64,000 nt of DNA from Petaurus breviceps papuanus (GCA_028583685.1 JAMXIF010000058.1:10941437-11005436); one strand, 5' to 3'. Shown: positions 10,808-23,774, counted from the stretch's first letter. Notes: generated by a model from the sequence alone, not told the origin. A program made the numbers and translations.

Positions 10808-12629
10808 CCCAGTCCTCATCCTTCTTGCCCCCTCTGAAGCCTTTGATTGTGTTGATCACCCTTTTCTCTGTGAATCACCTTTTCTCACTTCATCACCTTT
10901 TCTGTCTTCTCTCTAGGTTTTTGGGATCCTGGTTTCCCTCTTACTTCACTAAACTACTTTTTAATTTTCCTTCGCTAAATCTTTATCCAGGTAAGCCCAA
11001 TGAACTCCTGGGAATCCCAGAGGACCCTATCCTAGGCCCTCAGATATACTCGTTCAGCTGTAATCTCTTTGCTGACCTCCAGTCTCCTATCTCCAACAAC
11101 CTATTAGACACCTCAGCCTAGATGTCCTATAAATATCTTAAATGCATTGTGTCCTAAACAGAACTCCTTACCCTCTCCTTTATCTCTCATTCCCCATATC
11201 CCATCTGTTGCCAAGGCTTGTGGATTCTCCCTTTGCAATGTCTCTCAGATATACTCCCTTCTCTCCTCTGATATTGCCACCAGCCTGGTGCAGGCCCTAA
11301 TCTCCATTTGCTTGGACTATTGCAGTAGGCTGCTTGTTGGTTTGCCTTTCATAACAGCCATCAAAGTGCTTTCCTAAAACACAGGTCAGATCCCAGTGAC
11401 TCCCTAACACCTCTAGGAATAAACATAAAATCCTCTCTTTGGCATTCAAAGCCCTTCATAAGCTAGTCTCCCCATACTCACATACACTCACACATGTTCA
11501 TGCATTCTTCAGTCCTGTGACACTAACCTCCTTCCGTCTCTTAGCTCCAGGCACTTTCTCTGGCTGTCCCCTATGCCAACTCTCCCCATTTTCACCTCCT
11601 GGCTTCCTTAGATCCCACCTTCTGCAGGAAGCCTCCTACAGGTTGCTTCCTTCCTAGTTCTCTTCCGTACGTTATTTCCATCTTGTCTTCCCCTCAAGGT
11701 CGGGAACTGTCTTTTACCTTTTTTTGTATCCCAGTGCTAAGTAGAGTCCTGGCACATAGTGGGCCCTTAATTAACTGACTGTTGTGAGGATTCCTCTTGG
11801 TGGTGCATATCACATCCTAACCATACTTTTTCATTCTACTTTAATCTTATCTATGCTTTGCTACTCCTTTACCATGTAGGCCTTTCTCTAGGTCTCTTGA
11901 AATTACATGATTACCAGAACTGTAAATGGGCTATACATTGGCTTTTCTACCTCCTCTTCTGGTCATACATCTTTTTGAGGATATCTTTTCGTTGCTTTAA
12001 GCATCATTAGTAATATGTTGTAGGCTATTTATGTGACTTTCTCGATTGCCCTTTGAGTGATCCACAATTTTAATTCTTTGAAAATTGTAGCATTTCATGA
12101 TTTATAGTCATAAAGCAAAACCTAAAGCATATTAGTGTTTTATGTATAATGGAGGTCATAATTCTAGCACTCTAAATGGGTAGTGGAGGAAATAAAGAGA
12201 GAGAGAGAATTTGGTACTGAAAACAAGAATTAAATTAAACAAATAAAAATATTAAATTGGGGGGGAATAAATAATATTAGTGTTTATAAAAGATTGCTTT
12301 TTGCTTCCAGAAGAAGCTTTGGTTCATTAAAAGTACTGTACAGTTCCCAAATGCAGTCTAGCCCTACCATCTTTACTTTTTTTCTATTTTTGGCCCCAGT
12401 TGATTGTCTAAGATATTTGTACTAATAGAACAACTTTTTGGCCTGTCCATCTAACTGCATATCATAGTCATTCTTCATCTACTTACTTTATCGTGTAAGG
12501 ATAGCTATTTGTTGTGTAAGAAAATTATCCTCTGTCCCATTTAAAATTAATTAAAACCTTTCCAGGAGTTCATCAACGAAAAAGACATTGTAATTCCATA
12601 AACATCATTTTTGGGGAGCTAAGGGGCTG

Positions 12630-12895
12630 GATCCCCCCATCTCCTCCAGGCTGGAAGTACAGTGGATACTCATAAGCCCAGTCACACTGCTGATCAGATG
12701 TGAAGCTTTGGTTTGCTCCGTCTCAAGTCTGAATAGATATTCCCTTTCCAGAGGCAGCCTGGTGGGCCCCTTTTCTAGGGGCCAGACTTAGTGTGGTGCC
12801 CACTTGTCTTTAACTCTCCTATAGCTCCAAGTTCCTATATTCAAGTGACAAGTGAGATACTAGCCTCAGTCTCCTCAGTAGGCTTGCACCAAACC
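12630..12895 (-). pseudogene. 7SL RNA pseudogene
   Basis: The + strand reads as a diverged reverse complement of 7SL (signal recognition particle) RNA along most of its length. 'ccaggctggaagtacagtgg' matches the 3' region. It is followed by 'gctgatcag', 'tttgctccgt', 'aggcagcctggtgggcccc' and 'gacttagtgtggtgccc', and finally 'agcctcagtctcctcagtag' from the 5' Alu domain. The order is collinear with 7SL, but there are many substitutions and the outer 5' end is degraded. It is a retroposed or decayed copy, not a functional gene. Confidence 0.8.
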
Positions 12896-14869
12896 CTGTT
12901 CTACAAGTATTTCTTTCTCATGGACCTACTTAATATATGCAAGGTACTGTGGTAGCATAAGCAATACAAAAAAGAATACATTACCCTTATGAAGCTTGGA
13001 ATCTAAGAGAATTAGAGTGGGGCTATTGCTGTACCAAGTAGGAGATGTTTATAAACACTTGTTTATTGATTAGGAGGAAGTTAATCTGTATTAAAAGTAT
13101 GAGGTTTAGGAAGGGAAAACTCAATTCAATCACATAGGTCAGTGGCAGAGAAACAGGCTCTTTTGCCCGGGGGCAGCCTCCTAGCTTGAAAGAGCCTTGA
13201 TTAGACAAGCTGGATTCTGGAGAACTGACTGTGTGTAATGAAAACCAGGGAAGCCAAGGTCCAGGCACAATTGGGAGTCCTGTACTAGGGAAGGAGTGAC
13301 AGGCTTGAGATAAAGTACTGGGAATCCCAAGCTGAGCATCCAGCTCCAGGACTAAGAACATGCATGATCAGTATTAATCCTTGTTATCCAAACTGCTGTC
13401 TCTTCTTCAAGGAACTATTCTCTGTATGCATCCTCCTGATGAGCAAGTGATAATAACCGAGGGTATTGCTCTGACAACTATTTTCCCAAGGAAAAAAAAA
13501 ATCTCCATCACCCCTCTCAGGCACACACCCCTTCCCTTACAAAGCACTCTGGCAGCTGATGCTAGTGCAACCACAGCCTTCCTGAGGCTATGCAGATTTG
13601 CTTCTGACTAGCTGAGAAGCTTGAGGAAAAGTGTGAGCTGGCACATGGGCACTTCTCTTCTTTCTTGGGATCCTCTGTGGCACATGAGGACCACAACTCA
13701 GATTGCCAGACAGTGAGTTAGAGCTGTGAGAAGGTTTCTGTTCGGGGAATCCCACTGAGAAGGTTCTGGCTGGCAGCTGCTGAAGATATGTTTGCATTCT
13801 TCCTTAGGCAGGCTTTGTGTATGTGTGAGTGTGCTGTTGGAGCATTTTGTGTGTGTGTTTGTATGTGTGAGCGTGTGATGAGCTCCTGGGAGCATGCCGT
13901 TTGCATAACGCCTCAACCGAGAAGCCTTTCTTAATGGTTTGAAACGACAAATGTTATTGTCTTTGAGTTAAGTGGTTCAATTAACGCTGATTGGAAAGTG
14001 TGGGATGAACTGGGGAAACACGGCAACTGTGTTTGGTAACAGCCCTGGGAGCAGAGTAAAGAAAGGGAAATAGTGCCATTAGACGTGGCATCTCTGGATG
14101 CAGTTTGGACACCTACATGACTGGGGGGTCATGAGGTAAGAGGCGAGGACTTCCTCCTTGAGAGGCAAAGGCTGCTGTGGCCAAGATTAATTTTCTTGGG
14201 GTAAGATGAGTAAAGTTCATCAGGAAAGGATTACGATGAGGGTGGACTAATATCAAATGTCAAAGACATATTTTTAAAATGTACATGTCTTACTGTAGGA
14301 GACCCTCATTTATCCAAGTAAAATATTAATCACTCCTCTCCTTCCCACCTATTCCCTTGGCTTGGTCCAGCACATTTTCAGTGGAGCTAAAACAAACCTT
14401 TCTGGTTTGGCTATCCCTCTTCCAAACTGTTTATGGTTGCATGCATGAGAGTCTATATAATGAGGGGGCTGTAGAGAAAGGGTGGCATAGAGACAGTGTA
14501 GTTACTCATCCCATTCTCTTTTGGGGCCCTTTACAATCTTAGATAATTGTAGTCCTTTAGTCATTTCTGGGGGCAGATATAGGACCAGAACTTCCCTGTG
14601 CCCTGGAAAATCAGTCCCTTTTTCTTTTCTTACCCTAAGAAAAACAGAAGTGTTATTTTAACCTTTGCTTCTCTGTGGAGCTTTGAGTGCCACAAAAGGG
14701 ACGTCTCCATTGGTAGATCTCAGTAGCCATTACAAGACCTTTCTCAAGGAAACCATTAAGGGAACTGCCTCTCTTGGATACAGAAAAGAGGTCCTCACTG
14801 TTCTCCTATCCCTCGGGACTCTGCCTTCCTAGTCACTTAGTTCACTACTGTTCCTTTAACAAAGCTGCA
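12896..14869. other. Intronic stretch, low-copy, with candidate CNE
   Basis: A weak L2-tail-like remnant occurs at about 12905-13010 and a TG-rich stretch at 13815-13877. The segment 13885-14035 looks like a conserved element (separate entry). No coding potential is recognised. Confidence 0.5.
13885..14035. promoter_or_regulatory. Candidate conserved non-coding element
   Basis: A non-repetitive block that keeps several CpGs in AT-rich context. It contains an octamer-like TTTGCATAA (13910-13918), ATTGTCTTTGAG and a CCAAT-box-like GATTGG. The call comes from composition and motif density only. Confidence 0.3.
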
Positions 14870-15055
14870 CAGTATAAGGGACCATGCAGGGTATAAAGCA
14901 GAGAACCCGGGTTCAAGTCATGCCTCTTCATCTTCCTCATCTGCAGAATGAAGGGGATGGCCTGGATTCTGTCTGAGTTCCTTCAAGCTCTGGATCAATG
15001 ATTAGGCAATCCTCAAAGGTACCTTCTTGCCCAGAATCTCTGATTCTGTGATCTT
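14870..15055 (+). mobile_element. MIR-type SINE
   Basis: It contains 'gagaacccgggttcaagtca', 'tcttcctcatctgcagaatg' and 'ttccttcaagctctggatc', the order of a sense CORE-SINE. Confidence 0.6.
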
Positions 15056-15249
15056 CAAAAACTCAGAGACATTTCAGGGAGAGGTGGTTTTCTCTCAAAA
15101 TCTCATTGAGCAGGAAATCCAGCAACTCTTTTTTTTTTTCTTTTCTTCCATCCATCCATTCCCAGGATGCTCATTATCTTACTTTCTTATCTTATTCTTC
15201 ATGTAGGAGGGCACTAGGGAGGGACCCTGAAGATCTGGTCTCTATTGTA

Positions 15250-15480
15250 TGCTAATATAGCCTAGTATAATGGAAAAAGAAATGAACTAGTAGTCAAATG
15301 AATTGGGTTCAAGGCCTAGTGCTGATATTTCCTTAGTTGTGTGCCTGAAATTGCATTACTAACTTCTTCGAGCTTGTCTTCTCATCAGTAAGAGGATATT
15401 TTACCTATCTCACAAGATTGTTGTGAAGACAGTAGTTTACAAACCATAAAGAATTCTATAGATGGGAGCTACCATACTTG
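15250..15480 (+). mobile_element. MIR SINE
   Basis: The order 'ttgggttcaaggcctagtgc', 'ttagttgtgtgcctgaaatt', 'tctcatcagtaagaggat', 'cacaagattgttgtgaag' matches MIR in sense orientation. Confidence 0.7.
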
Positions 15481-15559
15481 TGAAGCTTTATCTTCTTCTG
15501 GATCCTTTTTTGATGACTCTGCCAAAGTATCTTATCTGTGTATAGCCTGCCCTGAGTTA

Positions 15560-15700
15560 ATTGAGCAGAGGGAATTTATTAAACACCTACCGTGTTCCAG
15601 ACACTTTACTAGGCTCTGGGGAGACAAAGACAAAAGGGAAATAGCCCCTGCTTTCAAGGAACTTACATTCTACAAGGGGAAACACTGAAATAGATACAAA
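15560..15700 (-). mobile_element. L2 3' end fragment
   Basis: It contains 'taaacacctaccgtgttcca', 'taggctctggggagacaaag' and 'ctttcaaggaacttacattc'. This is the antisense L2 tail. Confidence 0.75.
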
Positions 15701-17539
15701 ATAGAATCATTTCTGTATTCTTATATAGGACTTATATATAACCAAACTGTCTTTTCCCGGGCTTTAGACTTAACAATAGGTAAGAAACTACAAGAAATTC
15801 TTTCTTCTGTCACTAATCTCAGATTACCAGAAAGATGCAGTGTGAGAAAGGTTAGTTTAACTTGGAAAAGAGCACAAAGCAGGCCCCAGTGAGGAAGAAA
15901 CAAGATAAGGAGAGCTACTTGAAGCAGAGGAGATAGCAATCCATAGACTGAGATGAGTCTAGAAGTCAGAATAATTCTTAGAACTACCTCTATGGTTGGG
16001 ATTTCTTAGACCTTTTACAATTTCAGGTATATAATGTTTTCTTCTAAATAGAATCACTGTGAATCAGGAAATCTTGAAGCAAGAAACTTCTCTCCTTATT
16101 GTCCTTTCTTAACAGGATTTCTCATACTACTCTACAGCATCTACCCTCTTGGCCAAAACAGCCCAATACAGGAAATCTCTGCAGTTTTATCTTCACTGGC
16201 TCCAACAACACAACTGCTTTTGGGGAGCAAAAATACATGACCCTAAACCATACAGAAACATTCCTTTCCTTGCCCACTTCTACCTCTCAACACCAACACC
16301 ACTGCATACACACTCCTCTAGGGAGCTAGAGTCCAAATAAGTCCCGTATGTCCCCCAGGGACCAGAAGAATCTGCTGTTTGAGCAGTCTCTGAAACATGT
16401 CCTATTAAGCCTCACATTCCTGGGTAATTTTTTTGTCCACCCGCACACAATTTCTTCCCTGGTCTCTGGGCCCAAATCCCTCTTTCATTTATCATGTCGC
16501 CTACAAATCCACTTTCTGTGCTTCTGCCAAGATTTTTCTCTGCGTTTTCACAGCCATCTGCCCATGACCCAGCCCTCCCAGAAGAATTTCCACAATTAGT
16601 TGAAGGGATCAGTGTTCCAGGAAGTTGGGCAAAGCTGCCATAAATTTGGGAGCACCAAACCAGCCCTCATGAGATGAGAAGGGGAACCACTTCATAGCTA
16701 TTTCTAGGTTTCTTATCACCTCTCTATTTATAATGCACAGTCTCCAGAAAACCTCTTTTAGTCCCGAGAAATATCAGCCAATTCTCTTGTTCTAGAAATG
16801 GGTCCCTTAATACTACAGCTCTTGTTTGAGGATAGCAGTCGCCCCCGCTTCCTTCTCTGGCCCTAGTCAGCATGACTTTGTCTGTAGCTTTCTGCACAGG
16901 GAACCTAACATCTGAGTTTTCACTGAAACTTGTGTCCATCAGGTACTCCATAGTGCTCTCTGGGTACCGTTTATCACCCCATGGAGTCCTTGTTGCCAAT
17001 CTGTTGATTATAAATTTAGAGGGAAATTTCCAGTGGCTTGCCTTAGAGCTCTTCTTCATATCTATTACTTAGGTATGAAGCCACACAAAGAAAGAATGCT
17101 TATCAAATTTGTGGGTGGGACATAGCTAAGAAGAATAGCTAATATATTAGTTTATAGAATCGGGAGTTTAAAAGTATGTCTGTCCAGAAATATGGGGCAG
17201 AATTTTTAAAAGGCCTTTTAATAAGAATGAATAGGAAATCCTCCATCTAATTTCAAACACTCAGTTGTACACACTCAAAATGGAGGAGATACGGCTTTAT
17301 AGAGGTTCCTAGGTAAAGGCTTTAATGATCACTTTGCCAGATTGAACCAATGGTATGATATGGCTGCTTTTAAAAAAAAAAAAAGAGTAATGCAATCTTA
17401 CGGTACATTAATAAAAATAGAGTGCATCCAGATGAAAGATAGACATAGTCATATTTTACTGCTGTGGTCAGGTGACCATTATATTCTGTTCCTGGCTGCC
17501 ACATTTTAAAATACATTGTCAGTGAAGTATTTGAAAGAT

Positions 17540-17650
17540 TAATCTATTGGATTGTAATCATGTTGAAGACAAGATCTTTAACTTCCCAACACCTGACACA
17601 CTGCCTTGTACCTAGTGGTTATATAACAATTATTTGTTGATTTGAATGAT
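17540..17650 (+). mobile_element. L2 3' end fragment
   Basis: It reads 'ttggattgtaatcatgttga' through 'cactgccttgtacctagtgg' to 'caattatttgttgatttgaa'. This is the sense L2 tail. Confidence 0.6.
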
Positions 17651-17654
17651 TACA

Positions 17655-17965
17655 GGAACTGTAGATGGTTAGCCTGGAGAAGAGAAGACTTAGGACATAA
17701 GTTCATGAATATTTGAAAGGCTGTCCTTTTGAAGAGGAATAGATTTAATCTGTGTTGCTCCAGAAAACAAAATTAGGACCAAGGGGTGTGTATATTTCTA
17801 TTCAGTGTCAGAAAGAACTTTCTAATAATTAGACTCCAGCAGTAGAATGAGCTTCCATATGAAGTAAAAGACTCCCGTCTCTGGACAGAGACTGTCCATC
17901 CATCAGGGATATTTTACAAAGTATTCCTAACTCATATTAAAGGTTGGGCTATGTGACCTTTAAGA
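17655..17965 (+). mobile_element. CR1/L3 LINE 3' end
   Basis: It contains 'gttagcctggagaagagaag', 'atatttgaaaggctgtcctt', 'gaatgagcttccatatgaa' and 'gactgtccatccatcaggga'. This is the characteristic order of the CR1/L3 3' untranslated region, sense strand. Confidence 0.8.
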
Positions 17966-18415
17966 TAGGTACTTTCCACATTAACAAGGATTAGATCTTG
18001 TGACTGATCTATAATGGCTAGAGAGGAGGTAGAGACCAGTAGGAGACAGTACTAGGAAGGGCAGAATAAAGTTGCCATACATTCCCACCCTGTAATGAAA
18101 AGCTTTTGTACAGAAGGGAGAAGTTCCATTTATCTTTGTCCCAGTACCCTCCCTCAACCTTGTCTACAAAGGCCTTTCTCAGAGCTCTGAACAGACTCCC
18201 ATCTGCTCTGCTTTTTTGAGCTTGGATCTATTACATTCACATGTCGAATACAACGCCTCAGCCTCCCAGCTCGGTCCACGAGATGAGAGGTGCCCACACT
18301 CTTTATCCTTTTCCCAATCGACACAGTCTTCAGTGCAGAGACATCCAGAGGTCAGGGCAGCTATCCTGGCCTGGGACAAAGCTATCTCCCAGGCAAGGGA
18401 TTTTTTGATATGGGA

Positions 18416-18418
<3 letters not shown>

Positions 18419-18457
<39 letters not shown>
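18419..18457. repeat. TG dinucleotide microsatellite
   Basis: A perfect (TG)19-20 tract, likely polymorphic. Confidence 0.95.
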
Positions 18458-18459
<2 letters not shown>

Positions 18460-18477
18460 TTATGCATGCTTCCACTG

Positions 18478-18600
18478 ATAGATGCCTGTCAAGAACAAGG
18501 CATCAAAATGACAGCTGCACGCTGAGCTGTTTGCTGAACACAGCTCATCCGTCAAGGGAAATCAGACGAAATACATCTCCCTGTCCACTCTTGCCCCAGT
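18478..18600. promoter_or_regulatory. Candidate conserved non-coding element
   Basis: A non-repetitive block next to the TG tract with TGACAGCTG (18509-18517, MEIS/TGIF- and E-box-like) and paired 'gagctg'/'cagctc' half-sites. No alignment was available. Confidence 0.3.
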
Positions 18601-21600
18601 GGTCCATGTTTGGCTATTCCTGAACTGCCAGTCATGTATGCTGTCCCATTCTATGCCCCAGAAAGAATTTCTGCTGAGAGAACAATGGTATATTTTTGGG
18701 CCCACCTGTACAATGTCAGAATTCCTTTTGCCAGAGAATTGCAGTTAGCGGAATTATTTTTAGTAACTAGACATAGCCCCTTCCCTTTAGGAATTTATAA
18801 TCTGAAGTAAACAACAGTTAAATATGTGTACCTTGAGTGAATATATGCATACACAATTGTGCGAGTATAGAATGACTTTATAAAGATACATTATGATTAT
18901 CTGTTTTTTGGGTGGTGGAGCAAATTGTAAAATTAGTTGAGTTACAGGGAATAGAAAATTGGGGGGGGGGAGTGTAATAACTCCATTGAGGAAGTGGTAT
19001 TTCAAGGCTTTAGCATCAAGAGATTACGAGAAGTAGATTTGACAAGGGCTCCATAGGCCTAAGTTATTTTGTTAGCTATTCTGAGCCACCTCATGTCTAG
19101 CTCTAAGCCGACTAACTGCTTTTCTCTACTCACTTCTATCACCTAAAAACCTGTATAGTGGTAGGACAGCCACTACAGCCCCCAGATACTGCTGAGAGCT
19201 CACCTTAACATCTTGCAGGTCTCCAAAGTCACAGTGACAAGTGTTGGCTTATTTTGTCAGTAGCTCTGACTCGTACATAGTGGGACAAGTGTCCAAAAAG
19301 TGTTTTACTTTTTTTTCAAGAGCTAGAAGGCAAAATGGTGATCACTATGTCATCCCAGGAAAGAACAGAGTAATAGAGAGATTAAGTTGTTTGGTTCAAA
19401 CAGTGTATAAATAGTATGAATATGGGCTAGAGAACATTAGAAGCCCCTGTGCAAGAAATCTGTCAAAATTATTACCTAATATTTTCAACATTTTGAATCT
19501 GTAAAATGAAATGGTGTGGGGAGGGGGGGCATGATTTCATCTGCTACACCTCAGAGAGACTTTGATATTGGGGAAGGACTCCCTAGCTACCCTCTCAGCA
19601 GAACTTGTTTCTTGTGGGATAGCCCTAAGGAGATAGGGTTTTGCATTGTGCTGCTTTTTCCCCCAACCAGGTTTTTGAAGTCCAGCAATCAAAGCTTTAT
19701 TGCTCACACACTGGAGCCTCTCCATGATAAAGGAAAACAAAACAATGTATTAGGAATGTCTGATGCAAAGGCTGGGCCCCTGGAGAGCTAAGTCTGCTAC
19801 TATCTCTCTTCCCAAGACCCTTGATCACCATTAAGGCTGCTGTCAATAAAACCATCTCCCTTGATGTTTCTTGGGCCTGTTTCCTGGGGCTTAGTGAGTG
19901 ACCCATTCGGCAATCAAATGTCAGTGTAATACCACATCCAAAAAGCATTTGTTCAGAGCACCATGGTCCAAAGGGCTACCAAGTGTCTTTTTTTCAGTGC
20001 CATTGCCAGGCATCAAAAGGACTGAATTCCCAGAGCCTTAACTAGGAATTTTTGCTCCTAGGGAAAACTCAGTTTCTTTTATTCTCCTTCCCCTTGGGGT
20101 GGGAGGAGTGGGAGACAAGGGCAGGTGTGAGCAGGGGAGGTAGCAGCAACAAAGGCCAACTCACCTTGACTACACCATACCTGGAGATGAGGCAGCCTGT
20201 CACTCAACAAATGTGACCCTGCGGGAGGTTGGGAGGGAGGGGAGGTCACTGTGGAGTAGAAATACATGTCCCCGCATATCAGTACTTTAGAGCAAAGTTC
20301 CAATAACCCCATATTTATTAGGGTGCTAGTGGTGCCCCTTCTTGAAAATTGGGGGAAATGAAGGAAAAAGCCTTGCTCCAGAGAGACCCACTGCCTTTGC
20401 CCCCTGGAGGCAAGCTCCTATAAGATGTTACTAAGCCTCATACTCTGGGAAGGCTGAAATAGGCACAGTGGAACCCAGTGCTCCTCTTAGTACTGGGCAC
20501 CATAATGGGGAATGTATGGAGGCAACGATGTAGGTAAATGGGAGATGAAAAGGAAACAAGAAGAGGCACAAATACATAGCTGCACTTACCAAGGCTCAAA
20601 AGAGACACATACCCCCAAGAGGATATTTCTCTGCCTGACAGATACTTATGCCATACCCAGAGATTGGCATTAGCAGTGGTTCTGAATCTCCAGTAATCTC
20701 TCTTTTGTCATGCGTCATGTCTGGACCTTTGACCAAAAAGCTTTTAAATCCATCCTTCCCTCCCCCTCCTTCCTTTCCCTTCCTGCGATGCTCCATCCCT
20801 AGGTATTATCCAGACTTGTTGATGAGCCCTGGCTTTTCCCCACATATGAGGCACTAAATCTTGCCTGCCTGGCTTGCGACCCACTATCATTTCCCTGGCT
20901 CACCTACGCCTGTGAATGCTTAATTTAAAACTTCTGCTGCCACTCAGCAGTTTGTAATTCTGAGGCCGATTTCAACAGGGGAAACAAAATGGGCTCGATG
21001 AATGTACTCAGAAAGGTGAGCAGAAAACCATAAACACCATCTCTGTGATATTGGGAGAAAGACTTCATTAAGCATTTAGTTTAATAAGATAGATATCTTC
21101 AGTGTATAATTATTCTAATAGAATAGGTATCTTTCTGATATAGTTGACCTGCAAGATGGTTATGAGCTTTAAATTTCCTCTTCTCCACAGCAATAACTTC
21201 TTTGGTATTTCCAATTATAAGCTTAGTTTTCAGTTTGGGAATGAGGAAGGGTTTTACTTTGGCCAGGAAGTAACCAAACTTGTCCTGTCTGTATGCTTAG
21301 AGAGGAAGACATGTCTTATATTAGGGCCAGAGGTGCAACTATATATAATTTGTCTTTTAAGGTTCTTTTTAATGCTAGGATTTTCACTACTCTTGTAGAA
21401 TCAGCTCACCTTCCTGCTTTTATGTATTCTATTCTCTTCTCATCACTACACACTTCAAGATACCACCTCCCCCTAGTATTTCTGTCTTGTTCCCTTGTTT
21501 TTGTGGCTATTCCTTTTCTTCCATGGCATGAAGGAGTTCTAGAAATTTAGACTTAAAAGGTTATAGCATCTTTTCAGTTTGGGACCTTACTGTTTCTTCT

Positions 21601-22734
21601 GGCATATGAGGTGTTCCTTCAGGAGAGGACTGAAGAAAATGTAAAGAGTGGGATGTAGCGTCCACTGTCATCCCCACAAAAGGCAGCATCAAACTAGGGA
21701 AAATTGAGACAGGATAAGTACCCTGTTCTGGCTGTCCAGGAACCCCCAGCAGTATCTCACTGACAACAGGGTCATGGCTAGTGGCTTTTCCCGAGAAGCG
21801 AAGAAGGTGGTGATGAGTTCTCTGGACTGGGATCCTGCTGAGCAGCCAGCACAGAATAGATACAGCAAGTCCCGGAGGGTAATGAGCCCAGAACACTGCT
21901 AACTGGAGTGCTCAGCATGGTGTTTGTGCGGAAACGAGCTCAGGCAAATCTGTTCTCAAGGTAATCGGCTCTTTCTTAATGACTTTTTTTCCTTTAAACT
22001 GATGCTAGCATCACACCGAGCCCAGAAACATAACATCCAGGACTAGCAGGAGGATTAATACCTTTTTCCTGGCTCTACCTCTTGGTCTTTCCCATCATAT
22101 CTTCAGCCCTCAACCCAGGCTCTCTAAGGGGTCTTAGCCATATTGGATGACTTCATGGGAGAGAAACAGTATCTTTCCTGGCCACCCACTTTAAAGACCT
22201 TTAGACAGCCCCTAGGGACCTAGGACACAACTTTTCCAAATGGAGAGTGCATCCCAGCCACTCTTTTCTACAGAAAGAAGCTACTAGGCACTGGATTAGA
22301 TAGTTACAGATTCTTGTCCAGAGTCACATTCTTTCTTCCCCTCTGGAGCTTGGACAGAATCCTAGGTTTTGATACAACACCTAGTAGGGTATTACTGGTG
22401 AGGTGACAAGTCCTAGGAAAAGAGCCTTGCCGTTGATGATAATAGAGCTGTTCACCTCAGCATAGTGCCTTGGTTGCTTTTGAGAGGCTAGATAGATGGT
22501 TCTTAACATGTATATAAACTAAGGCCTTATTTTAAAAGAAGATTCTAGAAAGTATCTGTATGGCTAATAAAAACAGATGTTTTGTGTAGATCACAGTGCT
22601 TTTTGTACAGTGGACCACTGTAGCCATCCATCTCTTTTTTTTCATAGGAAAATTCCTCTGAGGTCCTTTCTCTACTGACCCTCCTATCATCAGGCTTCTT
22701 GTTCTCCCTCTGTTCAAAGCTAATTGCAACAGAA

Positions 22735-22915
22735 GCACCAGATATAGTCAGAAGGCATGGGTTGGAGGCCTAGCTTTGTCACTGGCTTAGTTATGTGAGC
22801 TTGGGCAAATTGCTCAGCTTTGTGTCACCTCAGTCTCCTCGTGTGTAACATAAGTTTGGGCTTCCTTCCCCCTCTGATAGCCTCTGGTCCTTTCATCTGG
22901 TGAGGCTACATGCTG
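22735..22915 (+). mobile_element. MIR-type SINE
   Basis: The order 'gcatgggttggaggcctagc', 'ttatgtgagcttgggcaaat', 'cctcagtctcctcgtgtgta', 'tctgatagcctctggtcctt' fits a sense CORE-SINE. Confidence 0.65.
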
Positions 22916-23099
22916 ACTGTTAGAACATGTTGAGGCAAGGAAAAGCTTGCTTTCCAATCAGCCTAAGGTCTACAAGAAAAGAAACATAAACCTTAGTATG
23001 TTTTTTTGCCATTTACCCCTTTATGTTGAAGATTTACATCAGAAGCAGGAAGATTTGTCTGTTAAAAGCTGGTGGTTGACACCTTCTATTGTTCTATTT

Positions 23100-23225
23100 C
23101 TTTCCCCTCCCTATCTGTCTCTGGGATAAGTTTCTTGAGATCAAGTATTTGATTCTGTAGTATTTCATTTTGTAACCCTAGCTCTTTGGTACTCCACGAT
23201 CACTTGATAAGAACTTGTTGAATTG
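23100..23225 (+). mobile_element. L2 3' end fragment
   Basis: It reads 'ctgggataagtttcttgaga' through 'ttttgtaaccctagctcttt' to 'gataagaacttgttgaattg'. This is a diverged sense L2 tail. Confidence 0.5.
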
Positions 23226-23774
23226 AAAAATGAAGGCCATTGTTGCTCTCTGCAAAACAGTTCTTCAGTGGAACTATAATTTCAGTGACTTGGGAACTCC
23301 CATCCATCAGTACAGTTCACTTCACAAACAATCTGTGCCCTCTGATGGGTGATTCTTGTCCAGGTCTTTGTATAAATCAGAAGATCTATACTCAATACAT
23401 TAGATTCCTCTGATTCCTTTAGTATCTTACTGATAGCTGTACAACACTTGGGTTATCCATCTGTTATCTTCCAGTCTTGTTACATGACCAGCCCACTTTC
23501 TTTTCTAGTTGTAAATCTTCTAGCTAAAGTCTTTTATGTTTGATTCATCATTGGTGTTGCCTGCTTATACCCAGCATGAATCTTTCCATTGCCCTTTAGG
23601 TCATGTCAGAGGCAATTGAGAATCTTTTAAGACCATGTTGTATCACAGTTTGTAGCCATGTGGCTTCACCAGGGGTATATTTGTTATTTAAAAGATGGGG
23701 TTTTGTGTCAAAGAGCCACCTGGGATCACTGAAAACACAAGGCAATTTCCCATGTGATCCAGCGTGATCTCCTG

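Larger units (their letters stand above)
9070..11790 (+). mobile_element. Long L2 LINE copy
   Basis: Sense L2 starts near 'ctatcccatctcagccacac'. It passes through reverse-transcriptase-encoding blocks ('catcattcaactgaaactgc', 'gcctttgattgtgttgatca', 'ctggtgcaggccctaatctc', 'ttcaaagcccttcataagct') and ends with the L2 tail 'gtcctggcacatagtgggcc'. It is about 2.1 kb without its insertions: an unassigned LTR-like block (9290-9765) and a SINE (10637-10807). The reading frame is broken many times and it is inactive. Confidence 0.85.
17970..22730. other. Intronic stretch, largely low-copy
   Basis: A TG microsatellite occurs at 18419-18457 and a poly-G run near 18961-18970. Blocks at 18478-18600, 20870-21020 and 21870-22040 look non-repetitive and possibly conserved. 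No gene is recognised. Confidence 0.5.
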
